Below, piece after piece: positions 51,809-61,132 of a DNA stretch of 64,000 bases; the stretch's first letter is position 1; every line of letters begins with the position of its first letter. Both the position numbers and the translations under genes were made by a program. Where the stretch lies: the NCBI GenBank assembly GCA_018366195.1, contig JAGZIN010000006.1, forward strand, positions 1 to 64,000. Direction: 5' to 3'. The notes below the pieces were generated by a model that was not told the origin of the DNA, searched no databases, and was given only the letters and a program-made list of their open reading frames with translations. The DNA is from Butyricicoccus pullicaecorum (lineage in GTDB: Bacteria > Bacillota > Clostridia > Oscillospirales > Butyricicoccaceae).

Positions 51809-53245
51809 TTACTTCTTGAAATACTCTGCAATAATTTCCCGTTCGTCCATGTGATGCTTGACATGGTTAATTTCCTGATAGGTTTCGTGTCCCTTACCCA
51901 TGAGAACTACAACATCACCTGTTTTTGCAAGTGCCAGCGCATGGTGAATTGCCTGTACCCTGTCACAAATCACATCTACCGGAACCTTGGCGTCCTGCAT
52001 ACCTGCTAAAATATCATCAATAATTGCCTGTGGCTGCTCGGTGCGCGGATTATCCGAGGTTACAATACAATAATCTGCAAGCTCTGCCGCGATGCGTCCC
52101 ATAATGGGGCGCTTGGTTTTATCACGATCTCCGCCGCAGCCAAAGAGCGCAATCACACGCCCCTTCGCAAATCCGCGCACGGTACGCAAAATATTGGATA
52201 CCCCGTCCGGTGCATGGGCATAGTCGATGAGCACGGTATAATCGGTGTCTGTCGGCACAACCTCCGCGCGGCCCGAAACGCCCTGTGCACTTGACAGCGC
52301 CTGTGCACAGTCCTCAATCGAAATGCCCAGTGTGAGACAAGCTCCCATGGCTGCCAGCGCATTTTCCACAGAGAACAGCCCAGGAATCCCCAAAGAAACC
52401 CGTGCAATTCCGCCCTTTTCTGCCGCTACAAAGTCCACACCAGAAGCACCCAACACAATATTCTTAGCAGACAAATCTGCGGCGTCCTTCTGTGCCGAAA
52501 AGGTCATACAGGGACACTTGGCATCTGCCAGCATTTTCTCAGCTGCGGGGTCATCGAAATTGATGACTCCCTGATTGCTCATCTGGAACAATTTTGCTTT
52601 CGCCTCACGATAGGCTTCCATCGTTTTATGGAAGTCCAAATGGTCCTGTGTGAGATTGGTAAATACACCGGTTTCAAAGTGCACCCCGCGCACACGGTCA
52701 AGGACTAAGGAATGGGAAGACACCTCCATCACACAATGCGTGCAGCCTGCCTCTGCCATGCGTGCCAGCAATGCCTGAAGTTCGTAGGATTCCGGTGTGG
52801 TGCGTTCGGTTGGAATCACCTGTTCCCCAATCATGTTCTGATTGGTTCCGATGAGCCCTACCCGAAAGCCCTGACATTCCAAAATGTGCTTGATGAGTGT
52901 TGTTGTAGTCGTTTTGCCATTGGTTCCCGTGACACCAATCATTTTGAGCTTTGCAGATGGGTGTCCAAAGCGATTGCCTGCAATATCCGCCAGAGCCGCA
53001 CGGGTATCGGCAACAACAATTGCCGGAATGCCCTTTCCTGCCTCCTGACACACCACAGCAGCAGCTCCCTTTTTGAGTGCCATTCCGATATACTCATGTC
53101 CGTCGGCGGCAAAGCCCCGAATTGCAACAAACAAGTCGCCCGGCTCTACCGCTCTGGAATCGTAACGCACCTCTCGAATCTCGGTGTCGAAATCCACTGC
53201 ACTGGAGAGCACTGGAATATCTTGTAATAAATCACGCAGTTTCAT
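51809..53245 (-). CDS. murE: UDP-MurNAc-dipeptide:meso-diaminopimelate ligase
   Basis: A 478-residue Mur ligase. The ATP loop is GVTGTNGKTTTTTL near 108. The specificity motif is DNPRTEQP near 400, and DNPR selects meso-diaminopimelate rather than lysine, so the wall is predicted to be A1-gamma type. MEVSSHSL and LIDYAHAPDGV are also present. AGAGG precedes the ATG. Confidence 0.97.
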   Translation of the reverse strand: MKLRDLLQDIPVLSSAVDFDTEIREVRYDSRAVEPGDLFVAIRGFAADGHEYIGMALKKGAAAVVCQEAGKGIPAIVVADTRAALADIAGNRFGHPSAKLKMIGVTGTNGKTTTTTLIKHILECQGFRVGLIGTNQNMIGEQVIPTERTTPESYELQALLARMAEAGCTHCVMEVSSHSLVLDRVRGVHFETGVFTNLTQDHLDFHKTMEAYREAKAKLFQMSNQGVINFDDPAAEKMLADAKCPCMTFSAQKDAADLSAKNIVLGASGVDFVAAEKGGIARVSLGIPGLFSVENALAAMGACLTLGISIEDCAQALSSAQGVSGRAEVVPTDTDYTVLIDYAHAPDGVSNILRTVRGFAKGRVIALFGCGGDRDKTKRPIMGRIAAELADYCIVTSDNPRTEQPQAIIDDILAGMQDAKVPVDVICDRVQAIHHALALAKTGDVVVLMGKGHETYQEINHVKHHMDEREIIAEYFKK

Positions 53246-53269
53246 ACTGGTAAGCCTCTTTTCTTTTCA

Positions 53270-55771
53270 TTAGCGGTCACTTACGCCCTCTGTATTGGAG
53301 AACTCGACCTCGATTACAGTGCCAACGGATACCTTACTTCCGGCTGCCGGATTTTGTTTGATGGCATTGGTCTGCCAGTTATACTTATTGCTTGCTACGC
53401 CTGTGCGCCGTACATACAGATTCCTGCTTTCCAGCATAGACTCCACTTCTTCCGGAGAACGTCCAATGAGACGCGGCACCGTAACAGGCTCGGTTGTCTT
53501 AGTGCGCTCACCGAGATAAATAATCATCTCACTGCCTACGGGAATCTTCTGTCCGGCACTTGGAACCTGATCGCCTACGGTATCCCCCTCTCCGAGGAAA
53601 CGGCACTCCAGCTCTGCACGTTCTGCTGCCGCCTTCGCGTCCTCCTTCGTCATGCCAATGACACGAGGGGTACTCATCTCCCGCCGGTCGGTTTCGGTCT
53701 CATCATAGATTGGCTCTGTGCTCAAATATTGCAGCACTTCATTCATCACACGTCCGACGACTGGTGCCGCAATCGCGCCGCCGCCATGAGGTGCCGAATA
53801 CGGCAAATCTGAAATGATAATGAGAACAGCAATTTGCGGGTCGTCCATAGGCGCAACACCAACAAAAGATGCCGTATAACGCTGCTTGTCAAGTGGTGTG
53901 CCCGGCAAAGACAGCTCCGAGGTCGCGGTCTTACCGCCAATGCGGAAGCCTGCAACATAAGCGTTCTGTCCGGTTCCTTCCGAAACGACCTTCTCCATTG
54001 CCTCCCGCATATAGGCAGAAGTCTCTGCGGAGACAACCTGACGCTTGATTTCAGGCTCTATTACCTGCTTTACCGTGCCATCTGCATTCAAAACCTCTTT
54101 TACAATATGCGGCTTTTTGAGCTTTCCGTCATCTACAATGGCACAAACCGTAGACAGCATTTGAATGGGGGACACCTTAAAGCGCTGACCGAACGATGTG
54201 GTCGCCAACGTACTCTTTGTTTTGCGCAGGGCTTCCAGACTATGCATATCCGATGAAACTGTATCGCGTTCGCCCGGCAAATCAATTCCAGTACGGTCCA
54301 GCAGACCAAAGGCATCGAAATACTGATAAAACTTATCCGCACCCAGCTGGAATGCAATGTTCATCATCGCGACGTTACAAGAATTCTTGAGCGCTTCGGT
54401 CAAGGTTTGCTGACCGTGACCAGCAATCTTATGGCATTTGATGGTGGTTTCCGAATCCACCTTCAGCGCACCGCTGCAAAAGAATGTGCTGTTTGCATCG
54501 ACTGCATGCTCCTCATACGCCGCAGCCACTGTCAAAAGCTTAAACGCAGAGCCCGGTTCATATTTGTCTGTTACCGGCTTGATTTTCCACATATCGTTGA
54601 GAGATGTGGTGCGGATTTCCGTCAAAATAGAAATCAGGTCTTTATCGTCCTGCATTTCCTGTGTCAAATTTTTAGAACCACCACTTTTGAACCATTCATC
54701 GTCCGGAAGCCGTGTGGTATCCATTTCTTTTTCGGTCAATTTCTCGGTCAGCTGCTCCTTCATCGAAGCAATCTGCTGTTCATTTGTAATACTGTTGGGT
54801 GTATTGGGGTCAAAATCCGGCAGCTCGGCAAGCGCCAGCAGTTCCCCTGTTTTTACGTCCATAACGATACCGGAAACGCCGCCGCGTGCTTTCGGGTTAT
54901 CTGCAAGTGCAGTTTCGAGCTGCTTTTCCAGCGTTTCCTGAATGGTAGAGTCAATGGTGAGTACAACAGAGTTGCCATCTTGTGCCGGTACATACTGCTC
55001 TGCCTCCACAGGAAGTTCTCCGCCAGAGGAGTTTGCTGCCCGCACAATACGTCCGGCAGAGCCGGCAAGCTCGGCTTCATACTGCCGCTCGATTCCCCAC
55101 TGCCCAACCGGATTTTCACTTTCTGTCATAAAGCCGATTGCCTGAGAGGCAAAAGCGCCCATCGGGTAATACCGGTGATAGTCATCGACAAATCCAATGA
55201 GACTGCCATAGACAAAGGCTTCGTCCGAATAACTTCCCGCCCCATCATTGGCGCGAATCCGCTTTGTATCCTCATCATACGCGTTTTTGGCTTTTTTGAT
55301 TTCTTCACGCAGGCGGTCAGCAACCTCTTTTTCCACACCGAACGCAATGCTCAGACCGCCTTTTTTGGTATCTTGTGCTTTTTTTAGTACCGTTTCGTAC
55401 TCAATGCCCAAAACATCAGACAGCAGCCTTGCAACGCGCTCCTGCTGCTGCTCCACCGGGATATTCAGCCCTTTTTCCAAAGAGTTGACATTATCCTTGC
55501 TGACGAACTGACTTGGATAAATTTCCACACGTTCCGTACTTGCAGAAACCGCAAGTTCGGTCATATTGCTGTCATAGATTGTGCCGCGCTTTGGCTGCAA
55601 AATCGTATCTCTTGTTTGCAGAGAGCTGGCTCTGGTATTATAATACTCAAACCGATAAATTTGCATCCAAGCCAAGCGCACAGCAACTGCGGAAAAGCCA
55701 ATCAAGCAGGCAAGCGATGCCATCACCGCCATACGGCGCTGCATTTCCTTGCCGGGACCTTTTATGGACAT
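53270..55771 (-). CDS. Class B penicillin-binding protein with PASTA domains (FtsI/SpoVD type)
   Basis: An 833-residue transpeptidase. One N-terminal membrane anchor (MAVMASLACLIGFSAVAVRL) is followed by the dimerisation domain (LQPKRGTIYDSN) and the transpeptidase domain with SxxK in YEPGSAFKL near 425, SCN in LKNSCNVAMM near 475, and KTA in IGGKTATSEL near 625. Two PASTA repeats end the protein (TPRVIGMTKEDA and VPRLIGRSPEEV). Here the third motif has Thr-Ala after Lys, a common variant. The dcw position suggests the septal PBP2; SpoVD is the alternative. GGAGG lies 9 nt before ATG 55771. Confidence 0.93.
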   Translation of the reverse strand: MSIKGPGKEMQRRMAVMASLACLIGFSAVAVRLAWMQIYRFEYYNTRASSLQTRDTILQPKRGTIYDSNMTELAVSASTERVEIYPSQFVSKDNVNSLEKGLNIPVEQQQERVARLLSDVLGIEYETVLKKAQDTKKGGLSIAFGVEKEVADRLREEIKKAKNAYDEDTKRIRANDGAGSYSDEAFVYGSLIGFVDDYHRYYPMGAFASQAIGFMTESENPVGQWGIERQYEAELAGSAGRIVRAANSSGGELPVEAEQYVPAQDGNSVVLTIDSTIQETLEKQLETALADNPKARGGVSGIVMDVKTGELLALAELPDFDPNTPNSITNEQQIASMKEQLTEKLTEKEMDTTRLPDDEWFKSGGSKNLTQEMQDDKDLISILTEIRTTSLNDMWKIKPVTDKYEPGSAFKLLTVAAAYEEHAVDANSTFFCSGALKVDSETTIKCHKIAGHGQQTLTEALKNSCNVAMMNIAFQLGADKFYQYFDAFGLLDRTGIDLPGERDTVSSDMHSLEALRKTKSTLATTSFGQRFKVSPIQMLSTVCAIVDDGKLKKPHIVKEVLNADGTVKQVIEPEIKRQVVSAETSAYMREAMEKVVSEGTGQNAYVAGFRIGGKTATSELSLPGTPLDKQRYTASFVGVAPMDDPQIAVLIIISDLPYSAPHGGGAIAAPVVGRVMNEVLQYLSTEPIYDETETDRREMSTPRVIGMTKEDAKAAAERAELECRFLGEGDTVGDQVPSAGQKIPVGSEMIIYLGERTKTTEPVTVPRLIGRSPEEVESMLESRNLYVRRTGVASNKYNWQTNAIKQNPAAGSKVSVGTVIEVEFSNTEGVSDR

Positions 55772-55860
55772 AAGCGTAATTCCTCCGTCAAATTCAGAAA
55801 AAAAGGAGTCAGAAGTGCATGACACCTCTCACTCCCGTACTATCTATCTTATTGCGGGGC

Positions 55861-56442
55861 TTATCGCAGATATTCCAAAAGCGCAGTAAAGCCTCTCACA
55901 AGCGAACCAACCACACCACCGGTTGTCGGCGCTGACGACGTGACGTCAATTCCCTCCTGTCTGGCAAGCTCGATATATTCAATCTGACTGGTGCTTAATT
56001 TTACCATTCCCAGTGTATTTTCTGCATATTCCGCAATATAATCTGCATTATATTGCTGCTCATACTTACTCATCAGTGATACATGGGCACTTTCAAGCAC
56101 CTTCAGCTCATTCTCGCATTGGCTCAGCTCATGCGTCTTGACGGTCAGCATCATCTGCGAATAAATCAAGCAAGTACACAAAATGCCAACAAAAACAGCA
56201 CAAAACAATCTTGCCGGTGTCACCAGTCGGATACGCTGCCTGATTTGCGTCCCTTTTTTGTTTTTTTTGCGGTGTCCACCAGCGGTTTGTTTTTGCTTTG
56301 ACGCCGGCTGTCTCCCCTCCGGCTTCGACTGCTGCTGTACCTCTGATTTTTCAGAAGGTACAAAACGGCTGGTGTCCAGCTGGTCTGGCGACGATGCAGC
56401 GTCCAGTTGATAGGCAGCGCTGTCGCGGCTTGCTTTTATCAT
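55861..56442 (-). CDS. ftsL: FtsL-like septum protein
   Basis: A 193-residue bitopic protein. A basic cytoplasmic part (about 1-75) precedes one membrane helix (LFCAVFVGILCTCLIYSQMM) and an extracytoplasmic coiled coil (HELSQCENELKVLESAHVSL to about 150). ENTLGMVKLSTSQIEYIEL is typical of the FtsL/DivIC group. Sequence identity in the family is low, so the name rests on topology and position between rsmH and the PBP gene. GAGGAG lies 8 nt before ATG 56442; the longer frame overlaps rsmH. Confidence 0.85.
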   Translation of the reverse strand: MIKASRDSAAYQLDAASSPDQLDTSRFVPSEKSEVQQQSKPEGRQPASKQKQTAGGHRKKNKKGTQIRQRIRLVTPARLFCAVFVGILCTCLIYSQMMLTVKTHELSQCENELKVLESAHVSLMSKYEQQYNADYIAEYAENTLGMVKLSTSQIEYIELARQEGIDVTSSAPTTGGVVGSLVRGFTALLEYLR

Positions 56443-56461
56443 ATTTGGACTCCTCTCGTAG

Positions 56462-57403
56462 TTACCCCAGTTTCTCGCACACGCGCAGCTTTGCGCTGCG
56501 GGCACGGGCGTTCTCGCGCAGCTCCTCGCTGTCCGGAACGATTGGTTTACGTGTAATGATTTTAACGCGCGGCTGATTGCCGCACACACATACCGGAAAA
56601 TCACGCGGACAGGTACAACCCTGAGCTGCCTTCTGGAATGTATTTTTTACAATACGGTCCTCCAGCGAATGGAAGGTGATGACCGCCAAACGTCCCTTTG
56701 GCGCAAGCACATCAATTGCCTTTTCCATTGCCTCAGAAACCGCTCCTAACTCATCATTGACCGCAATTCGAATGGCCTGAAAGCTGCGCTTTGCCGGATG
56801 CTGCTTTTCACGCAGCGCCTTTGCAGGCATTGCATTTTTGATCATGTCAACAAGCTCCAGCGTTGTTTCGATGGGCTTTTGCTGACGATGGCGTTCGATT
56901 GCAGCGGCAATAAGCGGTGCATAGCGTTCCTCTCCATATTCAAAAAGGATTCGGCGGATTTCCTCCCGCGGCCAGCCATTGACGATATCATAGGCTGTCA
57001 GTGCCTGTCCCTGGTCCATGCGCATATCAAGCGGCGCGTCTTTCATATAGGAAAAACCGCGTTCGCCATGATCGAGCTGTGGAGAAGATACACCCAAATC
57101 AAAGAGTATCCCATCTGCCTGTGCAAAGCCCTCACGGGTCAAAACTGTGTCGAGCGCTCGAAAATCACTTTGACACAAGCGCACACGATTTCGAACTGGT
57201 GCCAAGCGAACCTCTGCATTGGCAAGGGCTTGGCTGTCTCTGTCGATACAGAGCAACGTTCCCGCATCTGATAGGCGGCTGGCGATATGGAAGGAATGTC
57301 CTGCCCCGCCAAGCGTTGCATCTATGTAGACACCATCAGGCTTGAGCTGCAAGGCTTCCAGACAAGGCTCCAGTAAAATACTGATATGAAAAAAATCACT
57401 CAT
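56462..57403 (-). CDS. rsmH: 16S rRNA (cytosine-1402-N4) methyltransferase
   Basis: A 313-residue SAM-dependent enzyme (MraW). LLEPCLEAL, the SAM loop YIDATLGGAGHS near 27, FDLGVSSPQLD near 100 and TFHSLEDRIVK near 245 are family marks. It is the first dcw gene here; mraZ, which normally precedes it, is absent. The ATG at 57403 is preceded by AGGGAATTGAAGC. Confidence 0.97.
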   Translation of the reverse strand: MSDFFHISILLEPCLEALQLKPDGVYIDATLGGAGHSFHIASRLSDAGTLLCIDRDSQALANAEVRLAPVRNRVRLCQSDFRALDTVLTREGFAQADGILFDLGVSSPQLDHGERGFSYMKDAPLDMRMDQGQALTAYDIVNGWPREEIRRILFEYGEERYAPLIAAAIERHRQQKPIETTLELVDMIKNAMPAKALREKQHPAKRSFQAIRIAVNDELGAVSEAMEKAIDVLAPKGRLAVITFHSLEDRIVKNTFQKAAQGCTCPRDFPVCVCGNQPRVKIITRKPIVPDSEELRENARARSAKLRVCEKLG

Positions 57404-57477
57404 GCTTCAATTCCCTGTATCCGATGCCCTATGATTTGGGCACGCTAAAAAATAGAGACACACTCTATTCTTGTTCT

Positions 57478-57506
57478 ATTATAGTCGTTTTGTAACCAAA
57501 TTGCAA
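57478..57506 (-). promoter_or_regulatory. dcw cluster promoter (TTGCAA-17-TATAAT)
   Basis: On the minus strand TTGCAA (57501-57506) and a perfect TATAAT (57478-57483) are 17 bp apart, about 75 bp before rsmH. It probably drives rsmH to murG. Confidence 0.8.
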
Positions 57507-57572
57507 CCCCTTCCCACACCTTTACTTCAATTTCAGCGGACAGAAGCGGGCATTTTTTTACATCTTTCGCGT

Positions 57573-57603
57573 TTTGTTCGTACATTTGTTCGATTTTTGT
57601 TCG
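57573..57603. repeat. Three direct TTTGTTCG repeats upstream of the dcw promoter
   Basis: Copies lie at 57573-57580, 57585-57592 and 57596-57603, with steps of 12 and 11 bp, about one helical turn. They are 67 bp upstream of the -35 box. The spacing suits binding of a protein to one face of the DNA. I know of no regulator with this site. Confidence 0.55.
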
Positions 57604-57651
57604 AAACCCAATGTCAGAAGAAACCTTGCCGGCGTTTCGGCAGGCTCAGGC

Positions 57652-57677
57652 AAAAGGAGAACGCATGTGCGTCCTCC
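57652..57677 (-). terminator. Terminator after the coiled-coil gene
   Basis: GGAGGACGCA/TGCGTTCTCC with a short loop and TTTT on the minus strand. It lies 8 bp past the stop at 57686. Confidence 0.75.
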
Positions 57678-57685
57678 CCCTGTAT

Positions 57686-58150
57686 TTATGTATTTTTTGC
57701 CGCAGACCGAAACCGTGCACGTGCTTTCTTGAGCTCCTCAGACGACAGGCTAAGCGCCTCCTCTGTGCGTTTGAGAGAATCTTCACAGTATTCGCTGGCT
57801 GCACGACGCAGCTCTTTTGCTTGAATTTCTGCATTGCCCACGATTTCCTTGGCTCGGGCACGCGCCTGCTGCATGATTTCTGTTTTGCTGAGCATCTTGC
57901 GCGCCTCCTCTTCGAGGCGTTTCTTCATGCTGTCCAGTTCTCGTCTGCCCTCTGCCATCATCTGATTTTTCTGCTGAACAATCTCTGCTGCCATCTTGAT
58001 ATCTGCCGGCAAGGTGCTGCGCAGCTCATCAATCAAATCCAGCATACGTTCGCGCTCAATCACACATTTATCACTCGCCAAAGGAAGCGTCCATGCCTCC
58101 TGAACCATTTCCTGAATATTATTGATCAGTTCTTCTAATGCAGCTGCCAT
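57686..58150 (-). CDS. Coiled-coil protein, probable vacuolar-ATPase-subunit-like/DivIVA-like
   Basis: A 154-residue, highly charged protein. From about residue 45 to the end it is almost all heptad-type helix (DIKMAAEIVQQKNQMMAEGR, KKRLEEEARKMLSKTEIMQQ, ARAKEIVGNAEIQAKELRRA). The N-terminus MAAALEELINNIQEMVQEAW is seen in small clostridial proteins next to coaD. The function is unknown; DivIVA-like and ATPase-stalk-like labels rest only on the coiled coil. It begins 4 bp after coaD, with AAGGAAG upstream. Confidence 0.7.
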   Translation of the reverse strand: MAAALEELINNIQEMVQEAWTLPLASDKCVIERERMLDLIDELRSTLPADIKMAAEIVQQKNQMMAEGRRELDSMKKRLEEEARKMLSKTEIMQQARARAKEIVGNAEIQAKELRRAASEYCEDSLKRTEEALSLSSEELKKARARFRSAAKNT

Positions 58151-58154
58151 ACAT

Positions 58155-58640
58155 TCAGTCTTCCTTTCTCATTCGTTTCAAAACCTCTGCTTCGATTTCC
58201 GGTGAAACAAATCCGGATATCGCCCCCCCATGCGCTGCAATATCCTTGACCAACGACGAAGACAAATACATATATTTTGCACTCGTCATCAAAAATGCAG
58301 TATCTAGGTTTGGGTTCAGCTTTCGGTTTGCCAGCGCCATCTGGAATTCCGATTCAAAATCAGAAACGGCACGCAATCCTTTTACAATGGTACATGCACC
58401 GCGCTTTGCCGCATAATCTGCCAGCAAGCCGCAAAATCCATCGACTTCCACATTATCCAAATGCCCTGTAATCTGACGCAGAAATTTCTGACGTTCCTCC
58501 AATGTGAACATTGGCGTCTTGGTCTGGTTGTGCATGACAACCACAATCAAGCGGTCAAAGAGAGATGATGCCCGCTCAATGACATCTAAATGCCCCAGCG
58601 TAACCGGATCAAAGCTGCCGGGATAGATCGCGATTTTCAT
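58155..58640 (-). CDS. coaD: Phosphopantetheine adenylyltransferase
   Basis: A 161-residue nucleotidyltransferase for the fourth step of coenzyme A synthesis. IAIYPGSFDPVTLGHLDVIE at the N-terminus has the TxGH motif. KGLRAVSDFESEFQMA near 88 and YLSSSLVKDIA near 125 are diagnostic. The start overlaps the rsmD stop as ATGA. Confidence 0.98.
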   Translation of the reverse strand: MKIAIYPGSFDPVTLGHLDVIERASSLFDRLIVVVMHNQTKTPMFTLEERQKFLRQITGHLDNVEVDGFCGLLADYAAKRGACTIVKGLRAVSDFESEFQMALANRKLNPNLDTAFLMTSAKYMYLSSSLVKDIAAHGGAISGFVSPEIEAEVLKRMRKED

Positions 58641-59194
58641 AGATTCGTTCCATCCTCCTGCTGATGTGATAAAATCGTAATCTGAACGGTTCCATATCGG
58701 TAGGTACGGCCGACCGAAAATTTGGTTTGCACGGAATCATCTGCAAAACTTTCGCATACTATTATACCAGTTCTCGACAAGATGTCAAACCTTTCTATTG
58801 TGCGCAGCGCCTCTGTGAGTATTGTTCCGCCGTATGGTGGATCTAAAAAGATGATATCATACATCTCTTTTTTGCAGCCTGCAACAAAGGCTCCAAAGTC
58901 ACTGCCAGTGACCCGCGCACGCTCAGAAACACGGGCAGCCTCCACATTTTTTCGAATGACAGCCTGTGCTGCCTTATCCCAATCGACAAAATCACAATAC
59001 GCCGCTCCACGCGACAGGGCTTCAATCCCCATCTGACCCGTTCCCGCAAATAAATCGAGCACACGTGCAGCATGCACATGTGTTTGTATGATATTGAATA
59101 CCGACTCCTTGACCCGATCCGTGGTGGGTCGGGTGCTCATACCTGATACTGGAATCAGTTTTTTTCCTCGTGCTGTACCGGAAATGACTCGCAT
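58637..59194 (-). CDS. rsmD: 16S rRNA (guanine-966-N2) methyltransferase
   Basis: A 185-residue SAM-dependent methyltransferase. MRVISGTARGKKL and TRPTTDRVKESVFNI open the protein. The SAM loop is VLDLFAGTGQMGIEAL near 45, and the catalytic motif is IFLDPPYGG near 115. It lies 15 bp after uvrC and overlaps coaD, a usual pair in Firmicutes. Confidence 0.97.
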   Translation of the reverse strand: MRVISGTARGKKLIPVSGMSTRPTTDRVKESVFNIIQTHVHAARVLDLFAGTGQMGIEALSRGAAYCDFVDWDKAAQAVIRKNVEAARVSERARVTGSDFGAFVAGCKKEMYDIIFLDPPYGGTILTEALRTIERFDILSRTGIIVCESFADDSVQTKFSVGRTYRYGTVQITILSHQQEDGTNL

Positions 59195-59209
59195 ATTTTG
59201 CTATCTCCT

Positions 59210-61051
59210 TCAATTGTTTTTATTTTTCTGGTAGTATGCCGCAATATGCTCTGCCACAGTGCGGGGTACCACGCGCGACAGCTCGTCCACGGAAGCTGCC
59301 TGAATCTGTTCTATGGTTCTAAAGTGTTTGAGCAAATCATTACGCCGCTTTTCTCCGACTCCTTCAATGTTATCCAACGAGGAGCCGCGCATCTTTTTGC
59401 TGCCCAGTGTACGGTTATAGGTGATGGCAAAACGGTGCACCTCCTCCTGTATCCGCCCAATCAGAGAAAACACAGCCGGAACCGTAGAAATCCCGAACTC
59501 CCGTCCGTCGGGTGCCACCAATCCGCGCGTGCGGTGTCGGTCGTCCTTTACCATACCAAAGCACGGCACCTCTATCCCAAACTGTTCCAGTACCTCCTGC
59601 GCAATCCGCACATGCCCCAGTCCTCCATCCATGAGGAATGCGTCGGGAAGCGGGCAAAATTTTTCATCACCATCTTGAAAACGCTGCAAGCGCCGTGTCA
59701 GCATTTCCCGCATGGAAGCGTAATCGTCTTGTCCATTTGCCGCTGCTGCAATGCGGAATTTGCGGTATCGTGAGCGTGCTGGTTTTGCATGCGCAAACAC
59801 CACCATGGAACCTACCGTATCCTGTCCAGCAAAATTGGAAATGTCATACGCTTCCAAAACCGCAGGCAAGGTTTTCATTCCTGTCATCTGCTGCAACAGC
59901 TCCAGCGATTTCACGCGGCGTTCCTGACTGGTCTCCACACGCAAAATTTCTTCCTCTGCATTTTTACATGCCAGCCGCACAATATCATGCTTTCTGCCGC
60001 GCTGCGGCACTGTAAGCTCCACCTTTCTTTCCGCAATGGAGGAAAGAAATTCCGCAACCGCCTCCATTTCGTCCACGGGGTCAGAGAGCAGCACCGTGCG
60101 CGGCACCGCGTTTCGAAATGTATAATACTGCTTGAGAAATGCTCCGAGCGCTTCTCCTGCGTCAGCTGCCGTGACCCCATCGAGCAACGTAAATTCCTTG
60201 TCATACAGATTGCCTGCCAGATAATGCAGTACAACAACACAGCCTCGCGTCTGCCCCTGCACATAAGCGACAGCGTCCAGTTCTGCAAACGCTGCTGCCA
60301 CAACCTTTTGTTTTTCTCCCAGCGCACGCACTGCCCGAATCCGGTCGCGCAGAACCGCAGCCTGTTCAAAATGCAAATCTTCCGCTGCCTGCTCCATACG
60401 CGCTTCCAAATCTGTCAGCAGCTTTTTATCGTTTCCTTCCAGCAGTGCCACCGCCTCGCGCACACGTTCTCTATATGCGTCTTCTTGAATCTGCCCCGTA
60501 CAGGGAGCAATACACCGTCCCAGATGCAAATTCAGACAGGGTCTTTCCTTTCCGATATCACGTGGAAAAACACGGCGGCAGGTTTTGAGCTTGAGCGCTT
60601 CGTTGATGGTGTCTATGGCATTGGCAGCAGCGCGGCGGCTCATATATGGTCCAAAATACCGGTCTGCATCAGCTGCTGGTTTGGGTACAATAGAAAATTC
60701 CGGATAGGGTCTGGAAAGGGTTACCTTGATAAAAGGATATCCCTTATCGTCCTTCAGCAAAATATTATATTTGGGCTGGTATTTTTTAATCATCTGATTT
60801 TCCAGCACCAACGCCTCAAATTCTGTCTCTGTCACAATCATATCAAAGTCATGAATATGAGACACCATACGCAAAGTTTTGGGGCTGTGTCTGACATCTG
60901 ATTGAAAATATTGAGAAACGCGATTTTTAAGTGCCTTCGCCTTTCCAACATAAATCACCTGCCCCGCCTTGTCTTTCATGATATAAACGCCGGGCGTAAG
61001 CGGCAGACTGCGCACCCGATTTTTGAGTTCTTCGAATCGTTCCTGCATCAT
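59210..61051 (-). CDS. uvrC: Excinuclease ABC subunit C
   Basis: A 613-residue nucleotide-excision-repair nuclease. Domains in order: GIY-YIG (about 14-95, PGVYIMKDKAGQVIYVGKA), Cys-rich part (CLNLHLGRCIAPC), UVR domain near 200-235, RNase H-like 5' nuclease (about 375-535, AYDISNFAGQDTVGSMVVF; FLMDGGLGHVRIA), and tandem helix-hairpin-helix (SSLDNIEGVGEKRRNDLLKH). The start at 61051 is one of two adjacent ATGs behind GGGA; upstream codons overlap the previous terminator. Confidence 0.97.
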   Translation of the reverse strand: MMQERFEELKNRVRSLPLTPGVYIMKDKAGQVIYVGKAKALKNRVSQYFQSDVRHSPKTLRMVSHIHDFDMIVTETEFEALVLENQMIKKYQPKYNILLKDDKGYPFIKVTLSRPYPEFSIVPKPAADADRYFGPYMSRRAAANAIDTINEALKLKTCRRVFPRDIGKERPCLNLHLGRCIAPCTGQIQEDAYRERVREAVALLEGNDKKLLTDLEARMEQAAEDLHFEQAAVLRDRIRAVRALGEKQKVVAAAFAELDAVAYVQGQTRGCVVVLHYLAGNLYDKEFTLLDGVTAADAGEALGAFLKQYYTFRNAVPRTVLLSDPVDEMEAVAEFLSSIAERKVELTVPQRGRKHDIVRLACKNAEEEILRVETSQERRVKSLELLQQMTGMKTLPAVLEAYDISNFAGQDTVGSMVVFAHAKPARSRYRKFRIAAAANGQDDYASMREMLTRRLQRFQDGDEKFCPLPDAFLMDGGLGHVRIAQEVLEQFGIEVPCFGMVKDDRHRTRGLVAPDGREFGISTVPAVFSLIGRIQEEVHRFAITYNRTLGSKKMRGSSLDNIEGVGEKRRNDLLKHFRTIEQIQAASVDELSRVVPRTVAEHIAAYYQKNKNN

Positions 61052-61086
61052 TTTTTCCCAATAAATCGACAATTTCTGATATACAA

Positions 61087-61112
61087 GAAAAGCACCGCTC
61101 ATGCGGTGCTTT
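61087..61112 (-). terminator. Terminator of the HPr-like gene
   Basis: AAAAGCACCGC/GCGGTGCTTTT, 11 bp with a 4-nt loop. It lies between the HPr-like gene and uvrC. Confidence 0.88.
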
Positions 61113-61132
61113 TATGGCTCTTACAAAACGGC

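Noticed and set aside
54407..55387. 326-codon open frame on the plus strand
   Set aside because: Shadow of the class B PBP gene; the sequence is Cys- and Arg-rich nonsense without a family.
57573..57603. LexA (SOS) box
   Set aside because: The GTTCG units are direct, not inverted, repeats, so they do not form the palindromic LexA site.
59789..60901. 370-codon open frame on the plus strand
   Set aside because: Antisense to uvrC, whose domains are all intact.
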